From positions 1 through 64,000 of the forward strand of contig UQRM01000004.1 of the NCBI GenBank assembly GCA_900543485.1: a stretch of 64,000 nt of DNA. Reading direction: 5' to 3'. Below, piece by piece: positions 24,860 to 34,320 of this stretch. The notes below the pieces were generated by a model. That model ran no database searches and was not told the origin of the DNA. It worked only from the letters and a program-made list of their open reading frames with translations. Within the stretch, counting starts at the first letter, position 1. Each line of letters opens with the position of its first letter. The translations under genes and the position numbers were made by a program. The stretch is from an uncultured Eubacterium sp. GTDB taxonomy: Bacteria; Bacillota; Clostridia; Peptostreptococcales; Anaerovoracaceae.

Positions 24860-25449
24860 GGCTCGGGAAGGTAAGGCTCGATCTTTTTCCACGGCAGACC
24901 TACCACGTTGTCGTAGTCGCCGTCGATGTGATCGATATATTTGGAGAAAGTCCCCTGGATGGCATAGCCGCCGGCTTTGTCGTAGGGTTCGTCAGTTTTG
25001 ACGTATGAGCGGAGCTCGCTGTCGCTGTAATCTTTAAAATAGACGGAAGTCACTTCGTGCAGACATTTCTTTGAGATGATGATATCGCCGGATTTTTCCA
25101 GCAGGCAGACGCCGGTGATGACGCGGTGACTTCTGTTCTTCATTTTCTTCAGGGTCTCGAAGGCTTCTTTCTGGCTCGAAGGCTTTCCCGTTATGCGGCC
25201 GTCGAAGACTACTACCGTGTCAGCGGCGATGATGAGACAGTCCGCGGGCTGTCCGCAGATCGCGGGATCCATGCTCATAGCTGTGTGAAAGGCTTTTTTT
25301 AACGCAAGATACATCGTAGATGATTCAGGTTTCATGGCGAAGGGGAGTGCTTCGTCGATATGGGCCGGGACGACACGAGGCTGGAATCCGTGGTTTATGA
25401 ACATTTCTATGCGGCGCGGTGATGATGACGCCAATATTATCTCTTTCAT
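24847..25449 (-). CDS. maf: Maf-family nucleoside triphosphate pyrophosphatase
   Basis: House-cleaning enzyme hydrolysing dTTP/UTP or modified nucleotides to monophosphates; Maf proteins are also linked to septum control. The 200 residues show the signature ILASSSPRRIEMF, the catalytic Asp in IIAADTVVVFDG, and KPSSQKEAFETLKKM, KAGGYAIQG. The start at 25449 has GGAGGT upstream on the minus strand and gives the canonical N-terminus; the longer frame to 25521 adds 24 unlikely residues. Confidence 0.92.
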   Translation of the reverse strand: MKEIILASSSPRRIEMFINHGFQPRVVPAHIDEALPFAMKPESSTMYLALKKAFHTAMSMDPAICGQPADCLIIAADTVVVFDGRITGKPSSQKEAFETLKKMKNRSHRVITGVCLLEKSGDIIISKKCLHEVTSVYFKDYSDSELRSYVKTDEPYDKAGGYAIQGTFSKYIDHIDGDYDNVVGLPWKKIEPYLPEPQAQ

Positions 25450-25631
25450 GGTCTTTACCTCCGAAATAGATGATAGATCCATTATAGCATATCCGATAGA
25501 AGGAGTTACTGCGTATTTCATCCAAAACCATACTGTCGTTTTCTCAAGCTCCGATCCTGCGTACAGATCTTTATGATGGCGCAGACGGTTTCTAAAAATA
25601 TTTTCTATCTATTTCCTTAAACATGGCAAAA

Positions 25632-25640
25632 TGGTATAAT
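25632..25640 (+). promoter_or_regulatory. Possible extended -10 element upstream of the nhaC region
   Basis: TGG-TATAAT is a perfect extended -10 with no good -35. It could give basal transcription reading towards nhaC, in addition to the sigma-54 promoter downstream. Confidence 0.35.
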
Positions 25641-25661
25641 TATCGTAACTTAAATGTTACA

Positions 25662-25747
25662 GTGTAGCTTTAAAGATACACATGTAAGAACCGTTGAAAT
25701 CTAAGGGATTTCAAGGAAATTGGGTGAATGTAGCCTCAAGAATACAC
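25662..25747. promoter_or_regulatory. Paired dyads, probable upstream activator sites
   Basis: Two related 20-bp dyads, GTGTAGC-N7-ATACAC (25662-25681) and ATGTAGC-N7-ATACAC (25728-25747), lie 66 bp apart. Arms TGTA/TACA are 10 bp apart in both. They lie about 75-160 bp before the -24 box, the normal place for enhancer sites of a sigma-54 activator. The activator encoded downstream (27276) is the natural candidate. A third inverted repeat, TTGAAAT/ATTTCAA (25694-25714), lies between them. Confidence 0.6.
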
Positions 25748-25820
25748 TTTAGCGATATAAAAATATACTGAAATTACAGGTAAATGGCTAATTTTCAAGC
25801 TTTTTTGAAAATTTTCGAAA

Positions 25821-25835
25821 TGGCACACAATTTGC
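25821..25835 (+). promoter_or_regulatory. Sigma-54 (-24/-12) promoter of the nhaC-urease operon
   Basis: TGGCAC-N5-TTGC has the invariant GG and GC in exact sigma-54 spacing. The start is expected near 25847, so the nhaC start must be the ATG at 25887. The 437-base gap between maf and nhaC holds this promoter, the dyads and no gene. Confidence 0.85.
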
Positions 25836-25886
25836 ATTAGAATAGTGTATCAATCGTTATTGTCATTGTATCGAAAGGAGTGTGTT

Positions 25887-27239
25887 ATGGAAGGAACATA
25901 TGGAATGCTAAGTTTACTTCCGGTAATCGTGGTCATCGTAACGGCGATAATCACGAAGAGGGCGGTAGAACCGCTCATCCTGGGAACTCTGGTAGGCTAT
26001 TTTATAATAGCGAAGGAAGGCTTCGTAGTCGCCTATCTGGATTCCCTGTATACTGAGCTTGGAGAATCGGCGTACTACGTGGTTATCTTCGGACTGTTCG
26101 GTATATTCATCAGAATGCTGGATGACTCCAACGCTGTATCAGGTTTCACGAAATTGGGATTGAAATTCGCCAAGACGAAGAAACGGGCAGGATTTCTCTC
26201 CTGGGTAATGGGACTCGTATTCTTTCTTGATAATTACTTCAGTGAACTGGCAGCGGGCGTATCTAACAGGGACATTGCCGACAAGAACAGGATGTCCAGA
26301 GAAATGTACGCTTTTTCAGTTAACAGTGTAGCATGTGCTATACCGGTACTGGTTCCGCTTTCTCTGTGGGGCGTATTCATGAGTGGACAGGTGGAGATGA
26401 CTCTCGGACTCAATGCCGGAGAAGGTCTCGGTGAGATCGTAAGGGCTCTGCCGTTCGTATTGTTCGCATGGGTATTGCTGATATTCGTACTGCTGTATCA
26501 GTTCAGGATCATAAAGCCGTTCGGTAAGATGAAGGCTGCAGAGCTGAGAGCGGAACAGACGGGACAGGTGCTTCCTCCTGATCTGGCTGTGGAGCATGAA
26601 GAAGAAAGCGCTGAAGAGAAACCTCCTACGAGCATCTGGAACTTCCTGATCCCGATGGTTGCTATCATCGCCGTGACTTTCGTCACTCAGGAACTGATGT
26701 ACGGACTGCTGGTCGGGATCGCTCTTTGCTACATCCTCTACATACCGCAGAAGCTGGTGAAAGCTACTCAGGCCTTCGATAATATCTTCAGAGGATTTGA
26801 GGATATGTTCGTGGTAACGGCTATCGTTATCAGTGCTTTTGTTCTTCAGAACTGCAACGACGAGCTGGGACTGGCACCTTACGTTGTAAACAGCGTAGTT
26901 GATATTATCAATGGAGCTACTCTCCCTGTTATCGCATTCGTGATCATGCTGATACTGGGATTCGTAACAGGAAGCTTCTGGGGAATGGCAGCAGTATGCT
27001 TCCCTATCATGCTTCCGTTGGCAGAAGCTCTCGATGCTAACATGTACCTGACCATAGGCGCGGTAATAGCCGGTGCGGCTGCCGGAAGCGCTACATGCTT
27101 CTTCGGTGATTCCGTTACACTGGCATGCAAGATATCACAGATCAGGAACAATGACTTCCTCAAGACTGGCTTACCGATGGTAGTGCCGCCTATCATAGCC
27201 ACGATGATACTGTATATCATATTCGGATTGGTATTATAG
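25887..27239 (+). CDS. NhaC-type Na+/H+ antiporter family membrane transporter
   Basis: Multi-pass carrier of the NhaC/ion-transporter superfamily, 450 residues with about a dozen membrane segments. Typical features are FFLDNYFSELAAGVSNRDIADKNRMSRE in the first half, and FVTGSFWGMAAVCFPIMLPLA with GSATCFFGDSVTLACKIS in the second. A charged loop near 220-260 (AEHEEESAEEKPP-like) separates the halves. ATG 25887 has AAAGGAG and lies after the sigma-54 start. Exchange of Na+ for H+ would suit a cell making ammonia with urease, but family members also carry organic acids or amines, so the substrate is open. Confidence 0.8.
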   Translation: MEGTYGMLSLLPVIVVIVTAIITKRAVEPLILGTLVGYFIIAKEGFVVAYLDSLYTELGESAYYVVIFGLFGIFIRMLDDSNAVSGFTKLGLKFAKTKKRAGFLSWVMGLVFFLDNYFSELAAGVSNRDIADKNRMSREMYAFSVNSVACAIPVLVPLSLWGVFMSGQVEMTLGLNAGEGLGEIVRALPFVLFAWVLLIFVLLYQFRIIKPFGKMKAAELRAEQTGQVLPPDLAVEHEEESAEEKPPTSIWNFLIPMVAIIAVTFVTQELMYGLLVGIALCYILYIPQKLVKATQAFDNIFRGFEDMFVVTAIVISAFVLQNCNDELGLAPYVVNSVVDIINGATLPVIAFVIMLILGFVTGSFWGMAAVCFPIMLPLAEALDANMYLTIGAVIAGAAAGSATCFFGDSVTLACKISQIRNNDFLKTGLPMVVPPIIATMILYIIFGLVL

Positions 27240-27275
27240 AAGTAGATCTGCTAAGAAGCTGGCGAGGGGGAAGAT

Positions 27276-28652
27276 ATGGATAAGATGGATTGCGAAAAGC
27301 TTGAACGGTATTTCAATCAGATCCCGGGGCTGATGATGATAGACATGGAAGGAACTGTGTTCTATATCAACGATCAGTGCCTGAAGTATTTCCAGGCAAA
27401 GAAAGAGGAGTTTCTGGGAAAACATGTAAAAGATGTTTTCCCGGAGACCAAGATGATGGAAGGCCTCGAGAAAGACGAACCATCCATTGTATTCTACAAT
27501 TCATTCCTGGGGATAGGGATATCCATGCACGTCCCTCTGTATGAAGACGGGAAGAAAGTGGGGCTGGCTGAATACGACATGGTCCAGCATTCGGAACGGT
27601 TGTACGATTTTTCCGACAGCTACAAGGAATTCCTCGATCAGGAGCTGAAGCAGCTGGCTGGCGAGCTGATGACATCGGAAGGGACCAAGTACACTATAAA
27701 CAGCCTCGTGGGAACGTCTGACAAAATGAAGGAGCTGAAGGAAAAGATAATCTCGACCGCTAAGACTTCTTCAACGGTGATAATAACCGGCGAGACGGGC
27801 ACCGGAAAGGAGCTGGTAGCCCATGCTATACATAATCTCAGCAGTCGGAGAAAGGAGAGATTCATCAAGGTAAACGCCTCTTCGTTCCCGGAAAGTCTCA
27901 TAGAATCGGAGCTGTTCGGATACGAAGGCGGGTCGTTCACAGGAGCCAACAGGGAAGGAAAGAAAGGCAAATTCGAGCTGGCGGATAAGGGGACGCTCTT
28001 CATAGACGAGATAAACCAGATGCCGCTGTCAGTGCAGCCTAAGCTCCTGAGAGTGCTCCAGGAAAAAGAAATCGACAGGATCGGCGGAGATGAGCCGATC
28101 CCTGTCGATGTCAGGATAATCGTCGCGTCCAACGAGAATCTGGAAAAGCTGGTGGAGGAAGGAAAATTCAGACAGGATCTGTATTACAGGCTCAATGTGA
28201 TAGGATTGTACATACCTCCGCTCAGAGACAGGATAGAAGACCTGGAAGGGATAGCAGGTTCCATAATAGATGAACTGAATGCTCAGCTGGGCAAATCCGT
28301 CAACGGGATAGATAAGGACGCACTGGAAGTGCTGAAGCAGAAGAGATGGCAGGGGAATGTGCGGGAGCTGAGAAACAGCATAGAACGGGCGATGAATTTC
28401 GCGACCGGAAACATAATTCACAGCGAAGATTTTCAATGGGGCTGGAATGGAAGGCCTCTGAATATAAAAATGCCTGATCTGTCAGAAACGAAGGGCGACA
28501 GGCTCATAGACAGGGCCAGGGATGAAGCTGAGCGGGAAGTTATCGTCAAAGTGCTGGAGCACTTTGACAACAACAAGAGTAAAGCTGCCGAATATCTCAA
28601 TATAGCCCGGCCGTCCCTGTATAAGAAGATGAAAAGATTGGGCATCGATTAG
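27276..28652 (+). CDS. Sigma-54-dependent transcriptional activator (PAS-AAA-HTH)
   Basis: Enhancer-binding protein of 458 residues. A PAS-like sensor covers about 1-125 (IPGLMMIDMEGTVFYINDQCLKYF). The AAA+ domain has Walker A GETGTGKE, the sigma-54 contact loop written GSFTGA (usually GAFTGA), Walker B TLFIDEIN, and the RQDLYYRLNV and WQGNVRELRN motifs. A Fis-type helix-turn-helix closes it (NNKSKAAEYLNIARPSLYKKMKRLG). It lies inside the operon whose promoter is of the sigma-54 type, so self-activation is likely. The PAS ligand is unknown. Confidence 0.93.
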   Translation: MDKMDCEKLERYFNQIPGLMMIDMEGTVFYINDQCLKYFQAKKEEFLGKHVKDVFPETKMMEGLEKDEPSIVFYNSFLGIGISMHVPLYEDGKKVGLAEYDMVQHSERLYDFSDSYKEFLDQELKQLAGELMTSEGTKYTINSLVGTSDKMKELKEKIISTAKTSSTVIITGETGTGKELVAHAIHNLSSRRKERFIKVNASSFPESLIESELFGYEGGSFTGANREGKKGKFELADKGTLFIDEINQMPLSVQPKLLRVLQEKEIDRIGGDEPIPVDVRIIVASNENLEKLVEEGKFRQDLYYRLNVIGLYIPPLRDRIEDLEGIAGSIIDELNAQLGKSVNGIDKDALEVLKQKRWQGNVRELRNSIERAMNFATGNIIHSEDFQWGWNGRPLNIKMPDLSETKGDRLIDRARDEAEREVIVKVLEHFDNNKSKAAEYLNIARPSLYKKMKRLGID

Positions 28653-28670
28653 AACACCGGAGGTGAATTT

Positions 28671-29030
28671 ATGAAGCTAACATTAAAGGAGCAGGAACGC
28701 TTGATCATGTTCAACGTGGCAGAAGTGTCCAGAAGAAGATGGAAACGAGGGATCAAGCTTAATTATATCGAAGCCATGTCCATCATATGCGATGAGGTGC
28801 TGGAGAGAGCCAGGGAAGGAAAGAGTACGATATCAGACCTCATTGAAGTGGGTTCGAAGATAATTACCGAGGAAGACGTCATGGAGGGAACTCCGGCACT
28901 TGTACCTATAATACAGCTGGAGGTAATGCTCCCGGACGGAAACAAGCTGGTATCGATACAGGATCCTATAAGACTTGAAACACGGGAAGAAGCAGTTCCG
29001 ATGTCAGAGCTGATAACGATGAATTATTAA
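28671..29030 (+). CDS. ureA: Urease gamma subunit
   Basis: Smallest structural subunit of nickel urease, which splits urea into ammonia and carbamate. The 119 residues begin MKLTLKEQERLIMFNVAEVSRRRWKRGIKLNYIEA and contain ITEEDVMEGTPALVPIIQLEVMLPDG, the conserved end of UreA. A tail of about 19 residues goes beyond the usual 100. The ribosome site GGAGGTG lies 18 bases after the activator gene, with no terminator between, so the two are co-transcribed. Confidence 0.95.
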   Translation: MKLTLKEQERLIMFNVAEVSRRRWKRGIKLNYIEAMSIICDEVLERAREGKSTISDLIEVGSKIITEEDVMEGTPALVPIIQLEVMLPDGNKLVSIQDPIRLETREEAVPMSELITMNY

Positions 29031-29040
29031 GGAGGGCGTC

Positions 29041-29415
29041 ATGAAATATCAAATTGGAGAGATAATATTCGCCGATGACCCCATCGTGGTAAATGAGGGC
29101 TTGCCGACCATAGACCTGATCGTCAGCAATTCGGGAGACAGGACCATACAGGTATGCTCTCATTATCATTTTTTTGAAGCCAATACGGCGTTGAGATTCG
29201 ACAGGGAAAAGGCCTTTGGCTACAGGCTGGATATTCCGGCTGGCACGGCTATAAGGTTCGAGCCGGGCGAGGAGAGGAAGGTAACGCTGGTGCCGTATAA
29301 GGGAAAGGAAAATCTTTACGGGTTCATGGGGGCGACGATGGGCAATGTCCACGACCCTGAAGTGAAAAAAGCAGCCATTGAAAAGATGAACGCGATATTA
29401 AAGGAGTGTGAATGA
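29041..29415 (+). CDS. ureB: Urease beta subunit
   Basis: Second structural subunit, 124 residues: QIGEIIFADDPIVVNEG, VSNSGDRTIQVCSHYHFFEAN, LDIPAGTAIRFEPGEERKVTLVPY, all standard UreB segments. A GGAGGG site is 10 bases after ureA. One base separates its stop from the ureC ATG, so the structural genes are tightly coupled. Confidence 0.95.
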   Translation: MKYQIGEIIFADDPIVVNEGLPTIDLIVSNSGDRTIQVCSHYHFFEANTALRFDREKAFGYRLDIPAGTAIRFEPGEERKVTLVPYKGKENLYGFMGATMGNVHDPEVKKAAIEKMNAILKECE

Positions 29416-29416
29416 T

Positions 29417-31135
29417 ATGGCAGTAAAGTTATCCAGACAGGAATATTGTGATATGTTCGGACCTACGGTCGGCGATAAGATACATCTCGCAGATACCGGC
29501 CTTATTGCGGAGATAGAAAAGGATTACGCGGCAGACTGCTACGGGGATGAAGTGCTTTTCGGCGGAGGAAAGACAGACAGAGACGGAATGGGAAATATGT
29601 CGGGCAAGACTACAGAGGACGGCGTGCTTGATGTCTGCGTGACCAACGCTATAATCATAGACCCTATGGTAGGAGTGGTGAAAGGCGATATCGGCATCAA
29701 GGATGGTGTCATCGTAGGAATAGGAAAGGCGGGGAACCCCGATACCATGAACATAACGCCGGGGCTCATCATCGGATGCGCTACGGAAGTAGTATCGGCA
29801 GAAGGTCTGATGGTAACGCCAGGAGGAATAGATGTGCACGTTCACTTCGAATCTCCCGCACAGGCATGGGAAGCTATGAGCAACGGCCTGACCACCATGC
29901 TGGGCGGCGGCTCGGGAGCCAAGACGACCAGTGTCGAGACACCGGGGCCGGAGCACCTGCTGATGATGATAGAAGCTCACGAAGAGCTGCCCGTTAACGC
30001 AGGCTTCCTGGGAAGAGGGAACTCAAGCCTTCCGGAAGCCATAGAAGAACAGGCGCTCAACGGGGCCATAGGAATGAAGATACATGAGGATTTCGGAGCG
30101 ACACCTGCAGTCATCAAGTGTTGCCTCGATGTAGCCGACAAGTACGATTTCCAGGTGCAGATACATACGGATACTCTCAATGAAGGAGGGTTCGTAGAGA
30201 CGACTATAGACTCCTTCGGCGGCAGGACCATACACACTTACCATTCGGAAGGAGCCGGTGGCGGCCATGCTCCGGATATCATGAGAGTAGTGGGAGAGCC
30301 TAACGTAATACCGTCGTCAACCAATTGCACCAACCCATATACGGTGAATACCGTGGCGGAGCATCTGGACATGATAATGGCGGTGCATCATCTCAACCCT
30401 AAGGTACCTGAAGATGTGGCTTTTGCCGATTCCAGAGTAAGAGGAGAAACAATAGCTGCCGAGGACGTGCTTCATGATATGGGCGCTATTTCCATTCATG
30501 GTTCCGACTCCCAGGGAATGGGAAGAGTTGGAGAGACCATACTGAGGACGTGGCAGATGGCTGCTAAGATGAAGAAGCAGAGAGGCCCACTTCCGGAGGA
30601 AACGGGCGATAATGACAACGAGAGGATACTTCGCTATATGGCCAAGTATACTATCAACGCGGCAAAAGTGTTTGGTATAGACGAATATGTAGGTTCGCTG
30701 CTTCCGGGCAGACTGGCTGATTTCTGCGTTTGGGATCCGGCCTTCTTCGGAGCCAAGCCTTGGCTGGTATTCAAATGTGGACAGGTGGCCTACTCATCAT
30801 CAGGTGATGTGAACGCGGCTATAGAAGTAGCGCAGCCTATGATCTACAGGAAACAGTATGCGTCATGCGGGAGCGCTCTCAACAGGTACAGCAAGATATT
30901 CGTGACACAGGCAGCTATAGACGCAGGTCTGGGCGACAAGGTGCCTAATTCCAAACATAAACTGCTGCCTGTGAAGAATACGAGAAACCTGAGAAAATCG
31001 GACATGGTAAGAAACAGCTATTGTCCTGATGTGAGAATAGATCCGGAGACTTACAAAGTATATATCGACGGCGAGTATATAACTTGCGATCCGGAAGAGG
31101 TAGTATGCCTCAACCACAAGTATTTCTTCAGATAG
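29417..31135 (+). CDS. ureC: Urease alpha (catalytic) subunit, divergent active-site flap
   Basis: Catalytic subunit of 572 residues. Nickel ligands are present: His141 and His143 (GGIDVHVH), carbamylated Lys221 (GMKIHED), His250 (QIHTDTL), His276 (YHSEGAGGGHAPD) and Asp364 (GSDSQGMGRVGE). The catalytic flap His is kept (His324 in MAVHHLN), but the Cys normally before it is Val323 (GTG at 30383). Other usual motifs differ too: VHFESPAQAW after the nickel pair and SRVRGETIAAED where RRETIAAED is normal. ATG 29417 is used; the GTG at 29408 is too close to the AAGGAG site. Confidence 0.94.
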   Translation: MAVKLSRQEYCDMFGPTVGDKIHLADTGLIAEIEKDYAADCYGDEVLFGGGKTDRDGMGNMSGKTTEDGVLDVCVTNAIIIDPMVGVVKGDIGIKDGVIVGIGKAGNPDTMNITPGLIIGCATEVVSAEGLMVTPGGIDVHVHFESPAQAWEAMSNGLTTMLGGGSGAKTTSVETPGPEHLLMMIEAHEELPVNAGFLGRGNSSLPEAIEEQALNGAIGMKIHEDFGATPAVIKCCLDVADKYDFQVQIHTDTLNEGGFVETTIDSFGGRTIHTYHSEGAGGGHAPDIMRVVGEPNVIPSSTNCTNPYTVNTVAEHLDMIMAVHHLNPKVPEDVAFADSRVRGETIAAEDVLHDMGAISIHGSDSQGMGRVGETILRTWQMAAKMKKQRGPLPEETGDNDNERILRYMAKYTINAAKVFGIDEYVGSLLPGRLADFCVWDPAFFGAKPWLVFKCGQVAYSSSGDVNAAIEVAQPMIYRKQYASCGSALNRYSKIFVTQAAIDAGLGDKVPNSKHKLLPVKNTRNLRKSDMVRNSYCPDVRIDPETYKVYIDGEYITCDPEEVVCLNHKYFFR

Positions 31136-31151
31136 ATGACCGGGAGGGAAC

Positions 31152-31631
31152 ATGATCATTGAGAAAATCATCGGCAGTATAGCTGATTTCCAACACGAGG
31201 GACTCGAGACAGATAAAGTGTTGCTGGATCATCACGACATGGAAAGATCCCATCAGAAGATGATCAGCGAAGGCGGAGAAAAATTAGCCGTATCCCTGGA
31301 TCACGGAGAAAAGCTGTTCCGCGGCGCGGTGCTTTACAAAGACGAGAAGAAGATGATAGTTGTCGATATGATACCGGAGGATGCCTTGGAAATACGGCCG
31401 GAGGGAAACCGGCAATGGGCGAAGGCAGCCTTCAATATAGGGAATATGCATCAGCCGGCATACATATACGATGATTGCATAGTGATCCCCTATGACGCGA
31501 TCATGGAGAATCTCCTTAATTCCATAGGTGTGGCCTTTACACGATGTGAGCGGAAGCTGGACGGAGAGAAAGCGACTCACGTCGTGGGAGGTCAACATCA
31601 CCATCACCACCATCATCACCACGATGACTGA
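31152..31631 (+). CDS. ureE: Urease accessory protein UreE with His-rich tail
   Basis: Nickel metallochaperone that delivers Ni to the urease maturation complex. The 159 residues have the UreE N-terminal beta domain and the GNMHQPAYI motif with the conserved metal-binding His. A C-terminal run of nine His is followed by DD, a nickel-storage tail. It lies 16 bases after ureC with GGAGGGA upstream. Confidence 0.93.
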   Translation: MIIEKIIGSIADFQHEGLETDKVLLDHHDMERSHQKMISEGGEKLAVSLDHGEKLFRGAVLYKDEKKMIVVDMIPEDALEIRPEGNRQWAKAAFNIGNMHQPAYIYDDCIVIPYDAIMENLLNSIGVAFTRCERKLDGEKATHVVGGQHHHHHHHHHDD

Positions 31632-31646
31632 GACCAGGAGTGTGCC

Positions 31647-32333
31647 ATGATGAATGATAAGCAGTTGTTTTATCTGATGCAGATAGCCGGAGGGACATTT
31701 CCCTCCGGCGGTTTCAGCCAGTCCTGGGGCCTTGAGACTTATGTAGCCAATGGGAAAGTTTCCGATGAGGCGAGTTTCAAAAGGTTCATGGAAACGTATC
31801 TGGAGAGCACTGTAGCTAAATGTGAAGGGCCTGTGATGTGTCAGGCGTACAGGCTGGCGACAGATGGAGACAACAGGAAAATAGAAGAACTGGAAGATCT
31901 GAGTCGTGCCGTCAAGGTGACCAAGGAAGGCAGAGAGTCCAGCCTGAGGATGGGCAAGGCATTCATGAGGATAATGGCGGATATAACGGACGATGAGAAA
32001 CTGACAGAGATAAAGGACATGTGCGGACCGGAGGGGATAACATATCCTGTGATATATGGTCTGGTATGCGGAAGGCTGGGTCTGGACATAGGTGAATCTA
32101 TGAAGGCGTTCGTGTTCAGCACGGTCAATGCTTTGGTCCAGAGCGCGGTCAAGCTGGTCCCGCTGGGGAACAAGCAGGCGCAGCGGATATTGCTGGAGCT
32201 TCATCCATTGATGGAAGCGACAGTGGAAGCCGGGATGGAGACACCTCTGGAAGATATCTCAAACTTCTGTCCCGGGCTGGATATCGCCGGGATACTGCAT
32301 GAGTATCTGACTACGAGGCTGTACATGTCGTAA
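31647..32333 (+). CDS. ureF: Urease accessory protein UreF
   Basis: All-helical GTPase-activating or gating partner in the UreD-UreF-UreG maturation complex. The 228 residues show [19 protein letters not shown] near the start, the UreF signature, and [17 protein letters not shown]. It follows ureE by 15 bases, in the standard order. Confidence 0.94.
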   Translation: MMNDKQLFYLMQIAGGTFPSGGFSQSWGLETYVANGKVSDEASFKRFMETYLESTVAKCEGPVMCQAYRLATDGDNRKIEELEDLSRAVKVTKEGRESSLRMGKAFMRIMADITDDEKLTEIKDMCGPEGITYPVIYGLVCGRLGLDIGESMKAFVFSTVNALVQSAVKLVPLGNKQAQRILLELHPLMEATVEAGMETPLEDISNFCPGLDIAGILHEYLTTRLYMS

Positions 32334-32350
32334 ACAGTGGAGGATATAGT

Positions 32351-32959
32351 ATGAGAAGGCCTGTAAAGATAGGCGTCGGAGGACCGGTGGGCTCCGGAAA
32401 GACGGCGCTGATAGAGAAGTTATGCAAAAATTTGAGAGACGAATATCAGATAGCAGTCGTGACCAATGACATATTTACAAAGGAGGACGCTCGCATCCTG
32501 ACAGCGGCGGAAGCACTGCCGGAAGAGAGGATAATAGGTGTGGAGACGGGAGGCTGTCCTCATACTGCCGTCAGAGAAGACATTTCCATGAACCTGGACG
32601 CCATAGATGTGCTTCTGGACAGATTCGATGATCTGGATATAATATTCGTGGAGAGCGGAGGGGACAACCTGGCAGCCACATTCAGTCCCGAGCTGGTGGA
32701 TGGCCTCATCTTCGTCATAGACGTGGGAGAAGGGGAGAAGATCCCGAGGAAAGGTGGTCCCGGTATAACTAAGTCCGATCTGCTGGTGATAAACAAAATA
32801 GACATAGCGCCGTATGTCCATAGTGATCTGGGGGTCATGGACAGAGACACTAAGGTCCAGAGAGGAGATAAGCCTTATGTGTTCACTAATCTTTTCGACG
32901 GCACCGGCCTGGATGAAGTGATAAGATGGGTGAAGGAAGACATGTTGTTTGAGGAATAG
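32351..32959 (+). CDS. ureG: Urease accessory GTPase UreG
   Basis: SIMIBI-class GTPase that drives nickel insertion into urease. The 202 residues show the P-loop [24 protein letters not shown], the nickel-binding Cys-Pro-His of [26 protein letters not shown] and NKIDIAPYV. It has a GGAGGAT site 17 bases after ureF. Confidence 0.96.
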   Translation: MRRPVKIGVGGPVGSGKTALIEKLCKNLRDEYQIAVVTNDIFTKEDARILTAAEALPEERIIGVETGGCPHTAVREDISMNLDAIDVLLDRFDDLDIIFVESGGDNLAATFSPELVDGLIFVIDVGEGEKIPRKGGPGITKSDLLVINKIDIAPYVHSDLGVMDRDTKVQRGDKPYVFTNLFDGTGLDEVIRWVKEDMLFEE

Positions 32960-32969
32960 GAAGTTGGAT

Positions 32970-33791
32970 ATGAAGAAGACGACCGGAGAATTATCTCTCC
33001 TGTTCAGAAAGAAAAAGAACGGGCAGACTTATCTTGCGGAGCAGTATTATAAGTTGCCGCTGCAGGTCATGAGAGCTCATTACCAGGACAGTGACGGGAC
33101 GGCATTTATATATCTTCTGAATCCCAGCGGGGGAGTCCTGCAGCACGACAGACTTCTGACGGAAATAACCCTGGAGGAAGGAAGCAGGGTATATGTGACG
33201 ACGCCGTCCAATACGAAATTCTACAAAATGGATGAAGGCTACGCAAGGGTGGAAAACGTGATCACTGTCGGCAGAGATGCGGTGCTGGAGTATTTGCCGG
33301 AGCATAATGCGCCTTTCGCCATGTCAGAGGCTTATCAGGAAAACGAATTCCATCTTTCGGGAAGTTCAGTGCTGATAGCATCCGATATGGTAAGCGCCGG
33401 AAGAGCTACGTGCGGAGAGAAGTTCGACTACAGGCTGTACGCTTCCAGAACGAGGATATATGTGGACGGAAAGCTGAAAATATACGATTGCAGCCATATA
33501 AAGCCTGACGAAACGGACATGGAAAGGCTGGGATATATGGAAGGCCATTTGACAAACGGGACCATATATGTGTACGCTGGGAGGATAGAAGACGCCTTGC
33601 CGGAGCGGCTGAACGCCATGGAGGCTCACGGCGATGTCGTTTTCGCGGCAGGTAAGATAGATGACAGCATGATGATCGTCAGGTTCGTGGGAGGTGACAT
33701 GGTGTCCCTCAAGGAGACTCTCAATGACATATGGGGGCAGATAAGACGCGATGTGCTCGGAAAGGAACCTGTGAGGATAAGGAAGTACTGA
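32970..33791 (+). CDS. ureD: Urease accessory protein UreD (UreH)
   Basis: Scaffold that binds apo-urease and recruits UreF and UreG. The 273 residues contain YLLNPSGGVLQHDRLLTEITLEEGSRVYVTTPSNTKFYKM, the diagnostic UreD core, plus LEYLPEHNAPFAMS. ATG 32970 is taken with GGAAG 7 bases upstream; a TTG at 32949 overlapping ureG is the alternative. With UreD the maturation set is complete. Confidence 0.92.
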   Translation: MKKTTGELSLLFRKKKNGQTYLAEQYYKLPLQVMRAHYQDSDGTAFIYLLNPSGGVLQHDRLLTEITLEEGSRVYVTTPSNTKFYKMDEGYARVENVITVGRDAVLEYLPEHNAPFAMSEAYQENEFHLSGSSVLIASDMVSAGRATCGEKFDYRLYASRTRIYVDGKLKIYDCSHIKPDETDMERLGYMEGHLTNGTIYVYAGRIEDALPERLNAMEAHGDVVFAAGKIDDSMMIVRFVGGDMVSLKETLNDIWGQIRRDVLGKEPVRIRKY

Positions 33792-33802
33792 TTGGAGGGG
33801 AT

Positions 33803-34294
33803 ATGATGTTCAGAGAAGTCAGGAGAAACAAAAAACAGATACTGACGGCAGAGCAGTGTGAGGATATCCTGAGGCAGACTACGTCAGGAGTCCTGTCTGT
33901 CCTGGGTGACGACGATTACCCTTACGGCGTTCCCATGAGCTATGCTTATGATGACGGCAAACTGTATTTTCACGGAATGCCGGCGGGGCATAAGATGGAT
34001 GCGTTGAAAAAGCATGACAAGGTGTCCTTCACGGTGATAGAGACGGATCATATCGTGCCGGATGAGTACACTACTTATTACAGGAGCGTGATCGTATTTG
34101 GCAGGGCGAAGATCATCGAAGACCCTGAGGAAAAAGTGGATGCGCTGCTGAAACTGGTGGACAAATATTCAGCCGATTATCGGGAAGGGAGTATGGAAGA
34201 GATAAATGGCAAACTGAAAGCTGTGTGTATATTCGTGGTAGACGCTGAACATATTTCAGGGAAGGAAGCGATAGAATTCGCGGAGGCACGGTAG
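33803..34294 (+). CDS. PNPOx-fold flavoprotein (NimA-like)
   Basis: Small split-barrel flavin-binding protein of the pyridoxamine phosphate oxidase-like/nitroimidazole reductase family. The 163 residues show QCEDILRQTTSGVLSVLGDDDYPYGVPMSYAYDDGKLYFHG, HKMDALKKHDKVSFTVIE and YRSVIVFGRA. The ATG at 33803 has GGAGGGG. It is 11 bases behind ureD and ahead of the operon terminator, so it is transcribed with urease, though a functional tie is not evident. Confidence 0.85.
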   Translation: MMFREVRRNKKQILTAEQCEDILRQTTSGVLSVLGDDDYPYGVPMSYAYDDGKLYFHGMPAGHKMDALKKHDKVSFTVIETDHIVPDEYTTYYRSVIVFGRAKIIEDPEEKVDALLKLVDKYSADYREGSMEEINGKLKAVCIFVVDAEHISGKEAIEFAEAR

Positions 34295-34320
34295 CGGTGA
34301 TCCCTCAATCCATGGAGACG

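Noticed and set aside
25845..25886. Upstream start (25845) for the NhaC-type gene
   Set aside because: It would begin at or before the expected sigma-54 transcription start near 25847 and has no ribosome site; ATG 25887 has AAAGGAG.
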